A DNA stretch of 64,000 bases. It comes from Streptomyces actinomycinicus. GTDB taxonomy: Bacteria > Actinomycetota > Actinomycetes > Streptomycetales > Streptomycetaceae. The notes beneath the pieces were generated by a model. It did no database searches and had not been told where the DNA came from. It saw nothing but the letters and a program-made list of their open reading frames with translations. Positions 7,983 through 16,732 of this stretch are shown piece after piece. Position numbers and translations under genes: made by a program. Positions within the stretch are counted from its first letter, which is position 1, and every line of letters begins with the position of its first letter. The stretch is from NCBI RefSeq assembly GCF_016741775.1, contig NZ_JAERRK010000023.1, positions 62,001 to 126,000 of the forward strand. Reading direction: 5' to 3'.

Positions 7983-8391
7983 GCAGACCAGGCGGGACGA
8001 CGGGCGGCGTGCGCCCACGGCCCGCCACCAGGACTGTGTCGCGGCGAGGCTGAGGCCGGCAGCTCAGTGACGCTGTGTGAGTTCCAGGGGCGGACATGCG
8101 CAGTCCGGGTTGATCGCGCTGTGAGTGACGCAAGGCTGCTCGCCGCGGAGACCGTTGAGTCACACGTCCGGGCAGTCTTTGTGGGGCATCCGTGGAAGCC
8201 GCCGGCCACGATCTCGGCCCTGAACGGCGAGAGACAGGGCTGACCAGCGCGTTCTCGCTGCGGGGCTCGGTTTCTCAGACCGGATGCTGTTCGTCGTCCT
8301 GCAAGGGAACCAGTTCGGCGGCGTCCTGTCCGTCGAGACAGCGGCGAAATCGGCTCACCGCCTGACCGGTGATGGTGTACACCATCCTTCT
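7983..8391. other. Non-coding stretch with a possible LuxR HTH scrap
   Basis: No complete gene was found. In the + frame covering about 8120-8190 the text ARLLAAETVESHVRAVF resembles a LuxR-type helix-turn-helix (TVESHVRAVF), but it has no context on either side. It could be another decayed fragment or chance. Confidence 0.3.
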
Positions 8392-8949
8392 GTGGATCAG
8401 GGGATTTCAGCACTGCTGGGCGCGGCGATCGGGGTCCTCGGGGCCGTCTCCACGTCAGCGGTTTCCGGTTGGTCGAACCGGCAGCAGATACGGGCCCAGG
8501 CCAAAGTCGACCATGCGCATTGGCGCAGACAGGCGCGACGCGAGGCGTACAGTACGTTCCTCGCACCGGCTCATGAGGCCCACAACGCCCTCAAGTACGC
8601 TGCGCGTGCCCTGGTAGGCGACACGGACACCGAGGAGGCCGATCGCCAGCTTCGCATCGCACAGGAGGAGATGGGGGCACTGCAGGCGAATTGGGCAGCG
8701 TTGGCCGTCGAGGGACCCGATTCCGTGGAGCAGGCAGCCAACGGCGTGAAAACCGCGCTTCATTCCATGCACACCACACTGCTCGCCTGGCGTGACTCCG
8801 CAGGCGCTGCCGACCTGAACGTGAAGCTTGTGGAGCGCCACGCCGTCGAGGTCACCATGGTCTCCGAACGCATCAGTGCCTTCGCTGTCGCAGCACGCGC
8901 CGCGCTCGACGAATCCACATTTCCCCAGGGCGCCAACGGCCCGGCCTGA
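8392..8949 (+). CDS. Hypothetical single-helix membrane-anchored protein
   Basis: From GTG 8392 the product has about 185 residues. An N-terminal hydrophobic helix (ISALLGAAIGVLGAVSTSAV) is followed by a basic stretch WRRQARREAYSTF and a long Ala-rich helical domain. I chose this start because a second protein in this window (16733-17278, minus) has the same layout and begins at the same point before its helix. A start at 8284 would add 36 featureless residues. Neither start has a clear ribosome site. Function is unknown; the form suggests a helical bundle tethered to the inner membrane face. Confidence 0.6.
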   Translation: MDQGISALLGAAIGVLGAVSTSAVSGWSNRQQIRAQAKVDHAHWRRQARREAYSTFLAPAHEAHNALKYAARALVGDTDTEEADRQLRIAQEEMGALQANWAALAVEGPDSVEQAANGVKTALHSMHTTLLAWRDSAGAADLNVKLVERHAVEVTMVSERISAFAVAARAALDESTFPQGANGPA

Positions 8950-9322
8950 CTGCGGCGGAACGGCTGACTGCGGCGGAACGGCTACGAGCGACCGGGGGCG
9001 CTCGATGAGCCGCGTCCACGACGTCAGGGCCGCCACAGCCGCGGGCGGGCAAGGGTGACCAGAGCCTGGAAGTGGCGGGCCCATCGCCTCGGATGACCGC
9101 GGCCTTCTTGTGCTTGCGCCCGTTGAAGCAGTGAACCGGCTGTCACCGAATTGGGCCAGGGCGGTTTCCTTCGGGAAGACCGCGCCTGCGGTGATTCGGT
9201 GACACGACGGCCGCAGCTCAGCGTCGTCACCATGCTCCTCGGCCCTTCCCTGCCTTGCTCGAGGTCCCGCAGCGCCACCACCCCTCCGTCATCGTTCTGG
9301 TCATCTGATCACACGCTCCACG
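8950..9322. other. Intergenic with an 18-bp direct repeat and a long-spaced inverted repeat
   Basis: TGACTGCGGCGGAACGGC occurs twice in tandem at 8947-8982, overlapping the stop of the preceding gene. TGTCACCGAAT (9141-9151) and ATTCGGTGACA (9194-9204) form an inverted repeat with 11-base arms and a 42-base gap. No coding frame was recognised. Confidence 0.5.
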
Positions 9323-10915
9323 TCAGGCCGCCGGACTCGGCGCCCCGTACCGGACCGGGACGCCTGCCTGTGCCGCGCGGTCGGTGATCGTGGGTGTGGC
9401 ACGTTCGGCGAGGGCGGCGATGGTGAGCGACGGGTTGACCGTGAGGGAGGTGGGGACCGCGGAGCCGTCGGTGACGAAGAGGCCGGGATGGCCACGCAGT
9501 TCGTTGCTGTCGGTGAGGGCGCTCGAATCGGGACTGTCCCCCATGCGGGCCGAGCCGAGGGGGTGGGCGGTCACGCTCCCGGCGACGACCGTGCTCCAGG
9601 GCCGGACCCGGGCCAGGCCGTCCTTCTCGAGGATGTTCCGCAGTGCGGTGTCCGCCTCCTGCCAGCCGCCGAGCGTACGGGAGGTGGGGTGGTAGGTCAT
9701 GGTGCCCAGGCCGAGCCCGGGAGCCAGGCGGGTGAAGCTGCCGGTGAGCGGCGGGACCGGGCCGAACGTGCCTTCGTTGTCGTCCTCGGTCATCGCGAGC
9801 AGCGTGAGCCAGGACCTCCAGCGAGTGCGGAGGTCACGTCCGGGGATGCCGAACCAGTGAGGTGGGCCGGCGGCCTGGGCGAGCACATTGGTCACGGAGG
9901 GGAAGTAGATCTGCTGGAGCATGAAGCGGCTGTACTCGGGGGCCGTCGCGTCCAGGTAGTCGTACGTCGCCGCCGTGATGGGGCGGCCGACGGGCAGGCC
10001 TTCGTACGGGACGCCGTCCGGGCGGGACAGGCCGAGCAGCGAGCGCACCTTGGTCTCGTCCACGTCGGCGACGCTGACGCGGTCGCCGTTTCCGGAGAAG
10101 TACCGTCCCACGGCCGAGGGGATGCCGCCGAGCGGCAGGGCCGAGCGCTGGAGGATGACGGGGGTGCCGACGGCTCCGGCGGCCAGGACGACCACTTTGG
10201 CGTGGATGGTGCCCGCCTGCAGGGTGCACGTGTAGTCGTCCGGGTCGAGGACCGTGTACGTGACGGCGTACCGGTAGCCGGGGACGGGCGAAGGCCCGAC
10301 GGTCTGGACCTCGTGGAGCGGCCGGATCGTGGCGCCGTGCGCCTCGGCCGCGGGCAGGTAGTTGAGCAGCATGGAGCGTTTGGCGTCGAAGCGGCAACCG
10401 GACAGCATCCAGTTGCAGTTGGTGCAGCGCTCGGTGTCGACGGCCACGGGCACGGGGTTGCAGGTGTGCCCGGCCCGCGCACAGGCAGCAGCGAGGACGC
10501 CGCCCGCGTACGAGACGTCCGGCCAGCCCGTGCGGGTGACCGGGATCGCCTCTTCGACGCGGTCGTACCAGGGGTCGAGTGCGGCGCGGGTGAGGGAGGC
10601 GGGCCAGATGCGTCGCCCCAGGCTGCCGCGGCGTTCGAAGACGAAGGCGGGGGCCCGGAGGGAAGCGGCGAAGTACACGACGCTGCCGCCGCCCACGCAG
10701 TTGCCGGCGACCACGGCGATGCCGTCGCCGCGAATGACGTCGACGATCCGGTTGTACGTGCCCAGTCGCAGCGAGTGGGTGAAGTCGGCCGCGGCCAGGC
10801 GCGGGCCGCGTTCCAGGACGGTGACGCGGGCGCCCCCGGCGACGAGATGGTAGGCGGGGATCGCACCGCCGAAGCCACTTCCGATGACGAGGACGTCCGT
10901 GGTCTGCGCGCTCAT
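9323..10915 (-). CDS. GMC-family FAD oxidoreductase (cholesterol-oxidase-like)
   Basis: The product has 530 residues. The N-terminal Rossmann fold is VLVIGSGFGGAIPAYHLVAG. The GMC signature region NCVGGGSVVYFAASLRAP (about 69-86) follows, then a substrate domain. The C-terminal catalytic part has HPLGSARMGDSPDSSALTDS and the family closing block VTDGSAVPTSLTVNPSLTIA. The motif TERCTNCNWMLSGC carries three cysteines in the mid-region, typical of the cholesterol-oxidase/glucose-methanol-choline subgroup. No Tat signal is present. The ATG overlaps the stop of the upstream DUF5987-like gene (ATGA). Oxidation of an alcohol with FAD is expected; the substrate is unknown. The Tat partner gene suggests both could be exported together. 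Confidence 0.85.
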   Translation of the reverse strand: MSAQTTDVLVIGSGFGGAIPAYHLVAGGARVTVLERGPRLAAADFTHSLRLGTYNRIVDVIRGDGIAVVAGNCVGGGSVVYFAASLRAPAFVFERRGSLGRRIWPASLTRAALDPWYDRVEEAIPVTRTGWPDVSYAGGVLAAACARAGHTCNPVPVAVDTERCTNCNWMLSGCRFDAKRSMLLNYLPAAEAHGATIRPLHEVQTVGPSPVPGYRYAVTYTVLDPDDYTCTLQAGTIHAKVVVLAAGAVGTPVILQRSALPLGGIPSAVGRYFSGNGDRVSVADVDETKVRSLLGLSRPDGVPYEGLPVGRPITAATYDYLDATAPEYSRFMLQQIYFPSVTNVLAQAAGPPHWFGIPGRDLRTRWRSWLTLLAMTEDDNEGTFGPVPPLTGSFTRLAPGLGLGTMTYHPTSRTLGGWQEADTALRNILEKDGLARVRPWSTVVAGSVTAHPLGSARMGDSPDSSALTDSNELRGHPGLFVTDGSAVPTSLTVNPSLTIAALAERATPTITDRAAQAGVPVRYGAPSPAA

Positions 10916-11574
10916 GCGGGGCTCCCCGAGTCGGTGGTGGCGGGGTGCGGAGTGGCGAGGGCTCTGCCGTAGGAGTAGTCGGTGAAACGCCACAGCCCGT
11001 CGGTGCCGGGCCGGGGGAAGCCCAGCCAGGTCAGGCCGGGATGGCCGGTGGACACGGCCTGGCGGGTGTCGAGGTGGGCGGCGGTGTCGAAGGCGAGGCC
11101 GGTCAGGAGGCTGAGTACCTGCCAGATGGCACGGTCGGGGTCTTCAGGCCCGAACAGCCCTTGGACGAGTGCGGTGCGGTGGCGGAAGGACAGGCCGACG
11201 AAGGCGGGCACGGTGATCGGAAGGAGGACGAGATGGCTGGTGGCGTAGACGACGGCCCGGGCGTTCAGCAGAGCCGCGAGCTCCGGCAGCAAGGGGGCGA
11301 GGGGAAGTTCGGGCGAGGTGAGCGTCGCGATCACGCCGGCCTGTACGGCGCCCGGGCCGCTGACGGCGCCTGCGACGGCGAGGTCGCCGGCGAAGCGTCG
11401 CTGGCCGGGGATCAGGGTGTCGGCGAACGCCTCCAGTGTCTGCACCGCCCACGCCGCGGACCCGGCCTCCGCGGCCGTCGCTCGAGGGGCGACGGCCGGG
11501 AGTTGACCGGCGGACAGGACGGCGGCAGTGGCGGCGAGGGCTTTGAGGACCGCCCTGCGGCCGGGCGGGGACAT
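10912..11574 (-). CDS. DUF5987-like Tat-signal protein, probable partner of the GMC oxidase
   Basis: The product has 220 residues. It begins MSPPGRRAVLKALAATAAVL, a twin-arginine-type signal with a single RR and a hydrophobic core, ending near ATAAEAG. The mature part starts WAVQTLEAFADTLIPGQRRF, a sequence seen in small gluconate-2-dehydrogenase-subunit-like proteins. It continues as an all-helical domain and ends with the conserved YSYGRALATPHP. It lies between a secreted protein gene (5 bp upstream) and the GMC gene (4-bp overlap). By analogy with GMC dehydrogenases it may help to export or assemble the flavoenzyme. This is inference; the family has no proven function. Confidence 0.7.
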   Translation of the reverse strand: MSPPGRRAVLKALAATAAVLSAGQLPAVAPRATAAEAGSAAWAVQTLEAFADTLIPGQRRFAGDLAVAGAVSGPGAVQAGVIATLTSPELPLAPLLPELAALLNARAVVYATSHLVLLPITVPAFVGLSFRHRTALVQGLFGPEDPDRAIWQVLSLLTGLAFDTAAHLDTRQAVSTGHPGLTWLGFPRPGTDGLWRFTDYSYGRALATPHPATTDSGSPA

Positions 11575-11579
11575 GATGC

Positions 11580-12209
11580 TCACCCGGCCAGGGAACAACG
11601 CAGGTCGAACGGGAGGGGCACGGTCAGACCCGTCTCGCCGGCGTCCTTGCCGTACTCGTCCAGTACGTCGGCGAGTTCCGGGAAGGCGGGGCGCAGCGCG
11701 GCGACGGCGTCGCCTATGCCGACGCTCGTGCCGTGGATGCGGAAGTTGCTCAGCCGGGCGCCGGCCCGCTGCCGGGTCTTGTCCCACCAGTACTGACCGT
11801 CCCAGGTCACCAAGGGCGTCGCGCCGGTGGTGGTCTGCACGCTCCAGTGGTCCTTCTGGTAGTAGTGGCAGGTCACCAGGGCGAGGGCGAAGCGTGAGGG
11901 TTCGGCGACGAGGAAGCGCAGGGCGCCGCCGTTGTCGAAGGTGACGTCGCGCTTGCTGTACTCCACGCACAGCGGATCATGGAGCATCAGCCACCACGGC
12001 GGGATCTCACCTTCGCCGAAGTGATGCCAGGGGCAGGTGGTGGCGAAGGCGGGCTCGGTGAATGGGCTCACCTCGGACGCCGTGGTGGTCTCCGCCGTCG
12101 CGGAGCGCGGAGCTGCAACAGCGGTTCCTGGCATGAGGACGGCGGCGCACACCCACCCGGTGATTGCCAGAGACATGACAGCTTTCGTCGTGCGACGCGA
12201 ACCGAACAA
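11580..12209 (-). CDS. Secreted protein of unknown function, first gene of the GMC operon
   Basis: The product has 209 residues. A Sec signal is visible (SLAITGWVCAAVLMPGTAVA, cut near AVAAP). The mature part contains three cysteines (TTCPWHHFGEGE, LHDPLCVEYS, VTCHYYQ) and many aromatic residues, e.g. HDPLCVEYSKRD and WDGQYWWDKTRQRAG, with a final cysteine in FDLRCSLAG. The odd pattern of Trp and His is enzyme- or binding-like, but I recognise no family. Five bases separate it from the next gene. The operon context suggests extracellular oxidation of a small molecule. Confidence 0.6.
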   Translation of the reverse strand: MFGSRRTTKAVMSLAITGWVCAAVLMPGTAVAAPRSATAETTTASEVSPFTEPAFATTCPWHHFGEGEIPPWWLMLHDPLCVEYSKRDVTFDNGGALRFLVAEPSRFALALVTCHYYQKDHWSVQTTTGATPLVTWDGQYWWDKTRQRAGARLSNFRIHGTSVGIGDAVAALRPAFPELADVLDEYGKDAGETGLTVPLPFDLRCSLAG

Positions 12210-12849
12210 GGCGATCTCCTGCCTTCCTCGACGAGCGACCGGGCCGACTGCTCAGGGGTCGCTCCTGGGGGCGGACAGCCGTTTCCGGCAGAGCACGGAC
12301 TCCTGCGCGGGCATGGCGGATTCCTGACGACCGGTCATGGAGCGCCCGGCACACCCACAGAATGAGCCATGACTACCAGTCAGTAAAGAGGCGGGTCAGT
12401 GACTCATCCACTGAGACTCTGCACCAGTGCGGGACTGTCGGGCTCCGAACGTCCTGGGGCCGGCCTCCCCCTCGGCCGGCGCGGCTCGGCTCGGGTCGAC
12501 TCAGCAGTGGTGGCACGCAGCCGTGGTGCCGGAGCTCGTGCGCAGTGCGGCGCGGGAGGGTGCCAGCCTCATCGCCGTGTCGCGCGGGGCGACGGCGAGG
12601 CCTGCGTCTCACGCCTGCCCCCGAGCCACTCGTCTCACCGCCTGGCGACCTGCCGCGGTGGGGTGAGGGCCGAACAGGGTCTTCGCGCCATGACGCGGGC
12701 ATCAGCACGGACGCGGGTCGGGCCGCTGACTGCGACAGGAACGAGCTGAGCACCTGCAGGCCGGGAAAATGAGTAGGACAACTCAGGCTGGACGCCCCCT
12801 CCCCCTCCGACGATGAAGGTCAGTGTCGTCGAGATCTGGAGACCGCTTC
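12210..12849. other. 640-bp intergenic region, no gene recognised
   Basis: Several overlapping frames are open on both strands (e.g. 12373-12753), but they are Arg/Pro/Ser-rich shadows of GC bias without ribosome sites or family features. The divergent promoters of the GMC operon and of plsC should lie here. Confidence 0.4.
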
Positions 12850-13512
12850 ATGCTCAGCCGCATCGCCGACATGCTGGTGCCCGCCTTCGGCCGCCTGTCG
12901 GTGACCATCGACCCTGGCGCCGCCCTGGCGCCGGGGAGCATCATCGCCGCCAACCACACCTCGCTCGCCGACCCCGCCATCGTGATCGCCGCCCTGCACC
13001 GCCTGGGCGTCGAACCGGTCATCATGGCCACCGCCGGCCTGTGGCGCGTGCCCGTACTCGGCCGGTCCCTCACCCACGAAGGGCACATCCCGGTACACCG
13101 CGGCGACCGACGAGCCTCGACCGCCCTCGACCTGGCCACCCACGCCCTGGAACAGGGCAGATACCTGCTCATCTACGCCGAGGGCGGCCTGCCCCGCCGC
13201 AAGGACGCCGCAGAGGCACCCCCCGGCGACTTCCGCACCGGCCTGGCCCGCCTCGCCGAACGCACCGGGGCCCCTGTCGTACCCGTCGGCCAGGCCGGGG
13301 CCCGCCGCATCACCTCGGGCAGCATGATCAAGCAGGTCGCCGGCCTCGCCACAGCGCCGCTACGCCGACCCGAGCTGCACGTCCATGTCGGCACCCCCAT
13401 CGATCTGACCGGCGACAGCACGGTGCGCACGGCGCGGGCCCGAGCGGCGGTGACCAGCGCGTGGCGCACGGCGGCCGCGCACCTCGCTGAGCCCGCCGCG
13501 CTCGCCGCGTAG
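12850..13512 (+). CDS. Lysophospholipid acyltransferase (PlsC family)
   Basis: The product has 220 residues. The HX4D catalytic motif is in NHTSLADP (about 35-42). Block II is LGRSLTHEGHIPVHRGDR, block III is YAEGGLPRRKD, and block IV is the hydrophobic run with APVVPVGQAG. These are the four acyltransferase motifs of 1-acylglycerol-3-phosphate acyltransferases. The enzyme would transfer an acyl group to a lysolipid at the inner membrane face. The start is ATG 12850 with GGAGA seven bases upstream. It stands alone, so its role could be in general phospholipid synthesis or tailoring of a specialised lipid. Confidence 0.85.
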   Translation: MLSRIADMLVPAFGRLSVTIDPGAALAPGSIIAANHTSLADPAIVIAALHRLGVEPVIMATAGLWRVPVLGRSLTHEGHIPVHRGDRRASTALDLATHALEQGRYLLIYAEGGLPRRKDAAEAPPGDFRTGLARLAERTGAPVVPVGQAGARRITSGSMIKQVAGLATAPLRRPELHVHVGTPIDLTGDSTVRTARARAAVTSAWRTAAAHLAEPAALAA

Positions 13513-13703
13513 CCCCGCCTCGTCGCCTGCGCCCGGCGCATGCCCACGGTGAATCCTTGATGCCTGCTGGTCACGGAGCACCCGAGATGCTCGCACAAGT
13601 GTTTGATCACAGGTGGTCAGGGCTACTCGCCGTGGAAGCCTGCGCCACGGTGAGGACAGCGCCGACCGGACCGCGCAGAGACAGATGAAAGGGGTTGGTC
13701 GCG

Positions 13704-14102
13704 ATGACCGTGGCGACTCAGCAGGGCGGCGGGGGCGGTTCCAGTGGCCTCTACGACGTTCTGGAACTCATTCTCGACCGCGGGCTGGTGATCGACGCGT
13801 TCGTGCGGGTCTCCCTTGTCGGTATCGAGATACTCAAGATCGACATACGGATCGTGGTCGCCAGCGTCGACACCTACCTTCGCTTCGCCGAGGCGTGCAA
13901 CCGCCTCGACCTGGAAGCGGGGCCGCGCAAGCCGGCCGGGCTTCCGGAACTCACGGGACAGCTCACGGAGTCCGGCGCCCGCGGCAAGACGAAAGGGGCT
14001 CTGGCCGGGGCGGCGGAGACGATCTCCGATGCCTTCCAGCAGGCACGCGACGAGGGCCGTGAGCGGCAGGGCGACCGGGCCGCGCGCAGGAGAGGGGAAT
14101 GA
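13704..14102 (+). CDS. gvpA: Gas vesicle structural protein GvpA
   Basis: The product has 132 residues. The core SSGLYDVLELILDRGLVIDA through VGIEILKIDIRIVVAS and VDTYLRFAEA (about 13-67) is the GvpA/GvpJ beta-alpha unit that polymerises into the vesicle rib. After it comes a Streptomyces-type basic/acidic tail (GPRKPAGLPELTGQLTESG). The start is ATG 13704, with an AAAGGGG site upstream. Only gvpF follows; the gvpO, G, J, L, S and K genes needed for vesicles elsewhere are absent from this window. Confidence 0.88.
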   Translation: MTVATQQGGGGGSSGLYDVLELILDRGLVIDAFVRVSLVGIEILKIDIRIVVASVDTYLRFAEACNRLDLEAGPRKPAGLPELTGQLTESGARGKTKGALAGAAETISDAFQQARDEGRERQGDRAARRRGE

Positions 14103-14105
14103 GAG

Positions 14106-14894
14106 ATGAGCACTTACGTTTACGGGATCACCCGCGCCTCGAGCTCCCCCCTCCGCCAGGACATGGACGGCATCGGGGATCCCCCGCGGCCGGTACGCGT
14201 GCTGCGCCAGGGCGAGCTGGCCGCGATCGTCAGCGACGCCCCCGATCAGCTGCGGCCCAAGCGTCGTGATCTGCTCGCCCACCAGCGTGTCCTGGACGAA
14301 GCCGGAGCGGGGGGCGTGGTACTACCGATGCGGTTCGGCAGCGCCTCACCGGACGACGACACGGTGACCACGGTGCTCGCCGAGCGTGCGGACCTCTTCC
14401 TTGAGCGGCTGCGGGCGCTGGACGGCACGGCGGAGTACAACGTCAAGGCCAACCACGACGAAGAAGCCGTGCTCCGCCTGATCATGACGGACCACGACGA
14501 CATCCGGTCCCTGGCGGAAACGAACCGCGAGGCCGGCGGAGGCACGCACGAGCAGAAGATCAGGCTTGGCGAGATGATCGCCGCCGCCGTCCAGGCACGC
14601 GAGGCGACTGACGCGGATCTGCTTCAGCAGGCGCTGCGGCCGATGGCGGACGCGGTCAGCGCCGGGCCGCAGAGCACCGGCTGGCTGGCCAACCTCTCCT
14701 TCCTGGTGGATCGCGGATCAGCGGAGCAGTTCCTGGCCTCGGTCGACGCACTCCGCCAGGAGCACCCGCATCTCGAACTACGCGTCAACGGCCCCCTGCC
14801 GCCGTACAGCTTCGTCGACGCCGCCTCGTCCCAGCAGGCCGAAGGCGGCACGGCCGAAGCGTTCGGAGCGGCGGCAGCCGAGCCGAACGGGTGA
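14106..14894 (+). CDS. gvpF: Gas vesicle protein GvpF/GvpL family
   Basis: The product has 262 residues. It starts MSTYVYGITRASSSPLRQDM and has the family blocks VLRQGELAAIVSDAP, LRPKRRDLLAHQRVLDEAG, VVLPMRFGSASPDDD, ALDGTAEYNVKANHDEEAVL and the closing LELRVNGPLPPYSFVD. In Streptomyces gvp operons gvpF follows gvpA directly, as here with a 3-bp gap. GvpF binds GvpA and nucleates or chaperones vesicle assembly. All family blocks are intact, so it is not a pseudogene, although the rest of the operon is missing. Confidence 0.88.
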   Translation: MSTYVYGITRASSSPLRQDMDGIGDPPRPVRVLRQGELAAIVSDAPDQLRPKRRDLLAHQRVLDEAGAGGVVLPMRFGSASPDDDTVTTVLAERADLFLERLRALDGTAEYNVKANHDEEAVLRLIMTDHDDIRSLAETNREAGGGTHEQKIRLGEMIAAAVQAREATDADLLQQALRPMADAVSAGPQSTGWLANLSFLVDRGSAEQFLASVDALRQEHPHLELRVNGPLPPYSFVDAASSQQAEGGTAEAFGAAAAEPNG

Positions 14895-15582
14895 GGAGGA
14901 AGCAAGCGCCTGCCGGTGCGGCGCTGCAAGGAGTGCTCTCATCAGCCAGACCAGTCATGCATCCGCTCCACCACGCCAACGCTGCGGCGCTTGGACTTGA
15001 CTGGTTCTGTTCAAGACTTCGGCCAGCGGCCGGCCTGCGCGTCGGGAGGCAGTATCCGGTGCGGAACGAGTCGCAGACCAGTTCGTGTTCCCAGCTCCAT
15101 TCGCGTTGCTGTACCTCTGCATCGACAGCGTCGACATCTTCAGGGACGTAAGGCGTTGTCGGCAGTGCGACGAGTTCGGCAACTGCCGAAGCGGTCAATG
15201 GCCGGTAGGCGAGGGCATGTATGGGTATCGGCATGCGGATCACTCTAGAACCGGCCGACGCCGGCGAAATTCGTGAATTCGCACAGTGATTATCGTGGGC
15301 GCCCGGCCAGTTCATCGGTGCCGTCCAAGAGCACACGGAACGCTCGTGACTACCGCTGTGTCGTGTGCCGGCGAAGTCAGTCGTCCGCACAGCCTTGACC
15401 TGCGTGGACTGGAACGGGTCGGATGCGTGGTGCCCAGATGATCTGGTTGGCCGCGAGTCACTGATCCCTTGCGTTCTTCTCGGGCGCACGGCAGTGCTGC
15501 GAAACCCCCCTCTCACCAGAGCACGCGCCGGGAGAACGTGGCGTGACTCAAGCTTGAAGCCGACGCCGCCGGTCGTCGGTGG
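14895..15582. other. 688-bp region without a convincing gene
   Basis: A minus frame starting at ATG 15234 reads MPIPIHALAYRPLTASAVAE and EVQQREWSWEHELVCDSFRT. It looks somewhat protein-like for about 75 residues but has no ribosome site and then runs into the 3' end of gvpF. It may be a short orphan gene or a remnant. Nothing else was recognised. Confidence 0.35.
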
Positions 15583-16266
15583 TCAGTAGTCGAGGTTGGG
15601 GTACCAGCCGTCGCGGCCCTGCGGGGTGAGGTCGAGGAGGTGCCAGACAGGAGCCAGGAGGTCGATGCCCCGCTCGTCGATGTCGTCGGCCATGCGTGGG
15701 TGGGTGGAGTAGAAATGGCGGACTGCGTCGTCGCTGTCACGGGTGAAGACGGAGATGGTGGAGTCCTGTGCGCCGTCCCTGTCCTCACTGCTCAGGTCGT
15801 ATTTGAAGGTGCTGTCGCCACAGCTCAGGAGCCGTAGCCGGTGCCAGCCGCGGTTGCGGGCATGCTGCCGGAGGGCGGGCAGGTCGGCGGCCGCAGCGAT
15901 GACGAAGTCGGCGTTGCGGGCGATGTGGTGGGCGATCCCGTTGAAACCGTCGATCCAGAGGGTGCACATGGGGCAAGGGTCGGTCTGCAACTTGCCGTAC
16001 ATGAAGTGGTAGACGATCAACGGTCGGTCGTTGGCGGTGAACAGTTCACTCAGAGTCACCTCATGGACCGGTGTGTCGCCGGCCTCGAGGTCAGCGGGGC
16101 CCTCGATGAAGACGTAGTCGTCGACGGGTGGTCCCTGAGGGAGTGCCCGACGCTGTACCGCGACCTGCTCACGGTGGCGCATGAGGTCGATCTCGGCCAG
16201 GCGCAGCTCTTCGCGGGCGTCGAGGTAGACCGCGGACTCGCCGGCCAGTCTGGTGTGCCGCAACAT
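15583..16266 (-). CDS. DUF899 (thioredoxin-like) family protein
   Basis: The product has 227 residues from ATG 16266, five bases after AGGAGG. Text typical of DUF899 is seen: REELRLAEIDLMRHREQVA near the start, then ALPQGPPVDDYVFIEGPADL, LIVYHFMYGK, a CPMCTLWIDGFNG motif (CxxC, about 105-117), and FYSTHPRMADDIDERGIDLL with the end DLTPQGRDGWYPNLDY. The CPMC pair sits where thioredoxin-fold proteins keep their active site, so redox activity is plausible. The substrate and partner are unknown. It is a single-gene unit. Confidence 0.85.
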   Translation of the reverse strand: MLRHTRLAGESAVYLDAREELRLAEIDLMRHREQVAVQRRALPQGPPVDDYVFIEGPADLEAGDTPVHEVTLSELFTANDRPLIVYHFMYGKLQTDPCPMCTLWIDGFNGIAHHIARNADFVIAAAADLPALRQHARNRGWHRLRLLSCGDSTFKYDLSSEDRDGAQDSTISVFTRDSDDAVRHFYSTHPRMADDIDERGIDLLAPVWHLLDLTPQGRDGWYPNLDY

Positions 16267-16732
16267 CACGTCCTCCTGGGGTGACGTCCCCCCGGGGCCC
16301 TGGCCCGGATCACAAGCCCCTCATCACGTGTTCCCGAGCCGGCCTATCGAGTCTACGGCGGCTGTACGGTCCACCGACAGCCGAGCTGAAGTCCGGCTCT
16401 CCACCGGTCCGCGAGTGAACCGAGGAAGTCGGCCCTTCCGGAGGGGACCCGGACGCGGCAACTGGCTGACAACCCCGGCGTGGTATCAGTTCGAAGGGCG
16501 GAACCGGACCAGATCAAAGAGGCGAGGCGTCGCAGAGACAGTCGGCCTCGTCCAGTGAGGTGCCGTGCCCGCAGGGTGCGCCCAGGTCGGCACGGCTTCG
16601 GGTCATGAGGGGACGTCGCATCGCAGAGAACGGATGGATGAGACGGACCGTTGCGGGGCCGTTCCGCAGCACGAACCACACCACTCGGCCTTCGATGGCA
16701 CGGGCCCAGCGGTCAGAGAAGGCCCTTCACAC
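16267..16732. other. 466-bp gap, no gene seen
   Basis: Frames on both strands are Arg/Pro-rich and lack ribosome sites. It lies between the start of the DUF899 gene and the end of the next minus-strand gene, and must hold the DUF899 promoter. Confidence 0.35.

Noticed and set aside
8120..8190. LuxR HTH-like text (ETVESHVRAVF)
   Set aside because: A single 17-residue match without the flanking helices or a start codon. It is too short to call a gene or pseudogene.
9488..10972. A 494-codon plus-strand frame
   Set aside because: It is antisense to the GMC oxidoreductase and has shadow-type composition.
12373..12753. A possible 126-codon minus-strand gene
   Set aside because: Arg/Pro/Ser-rich, no ribosome site and no recognisable family text; similar frames are open on the other strand.
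14935..15234. Minus-strand frame from ATG 15234 as a gene
   Set aside because: No ribosome site, no family similarity, and it would overlap the 3' end of intact gvpF. It is kept only as a remark in the gap entry.
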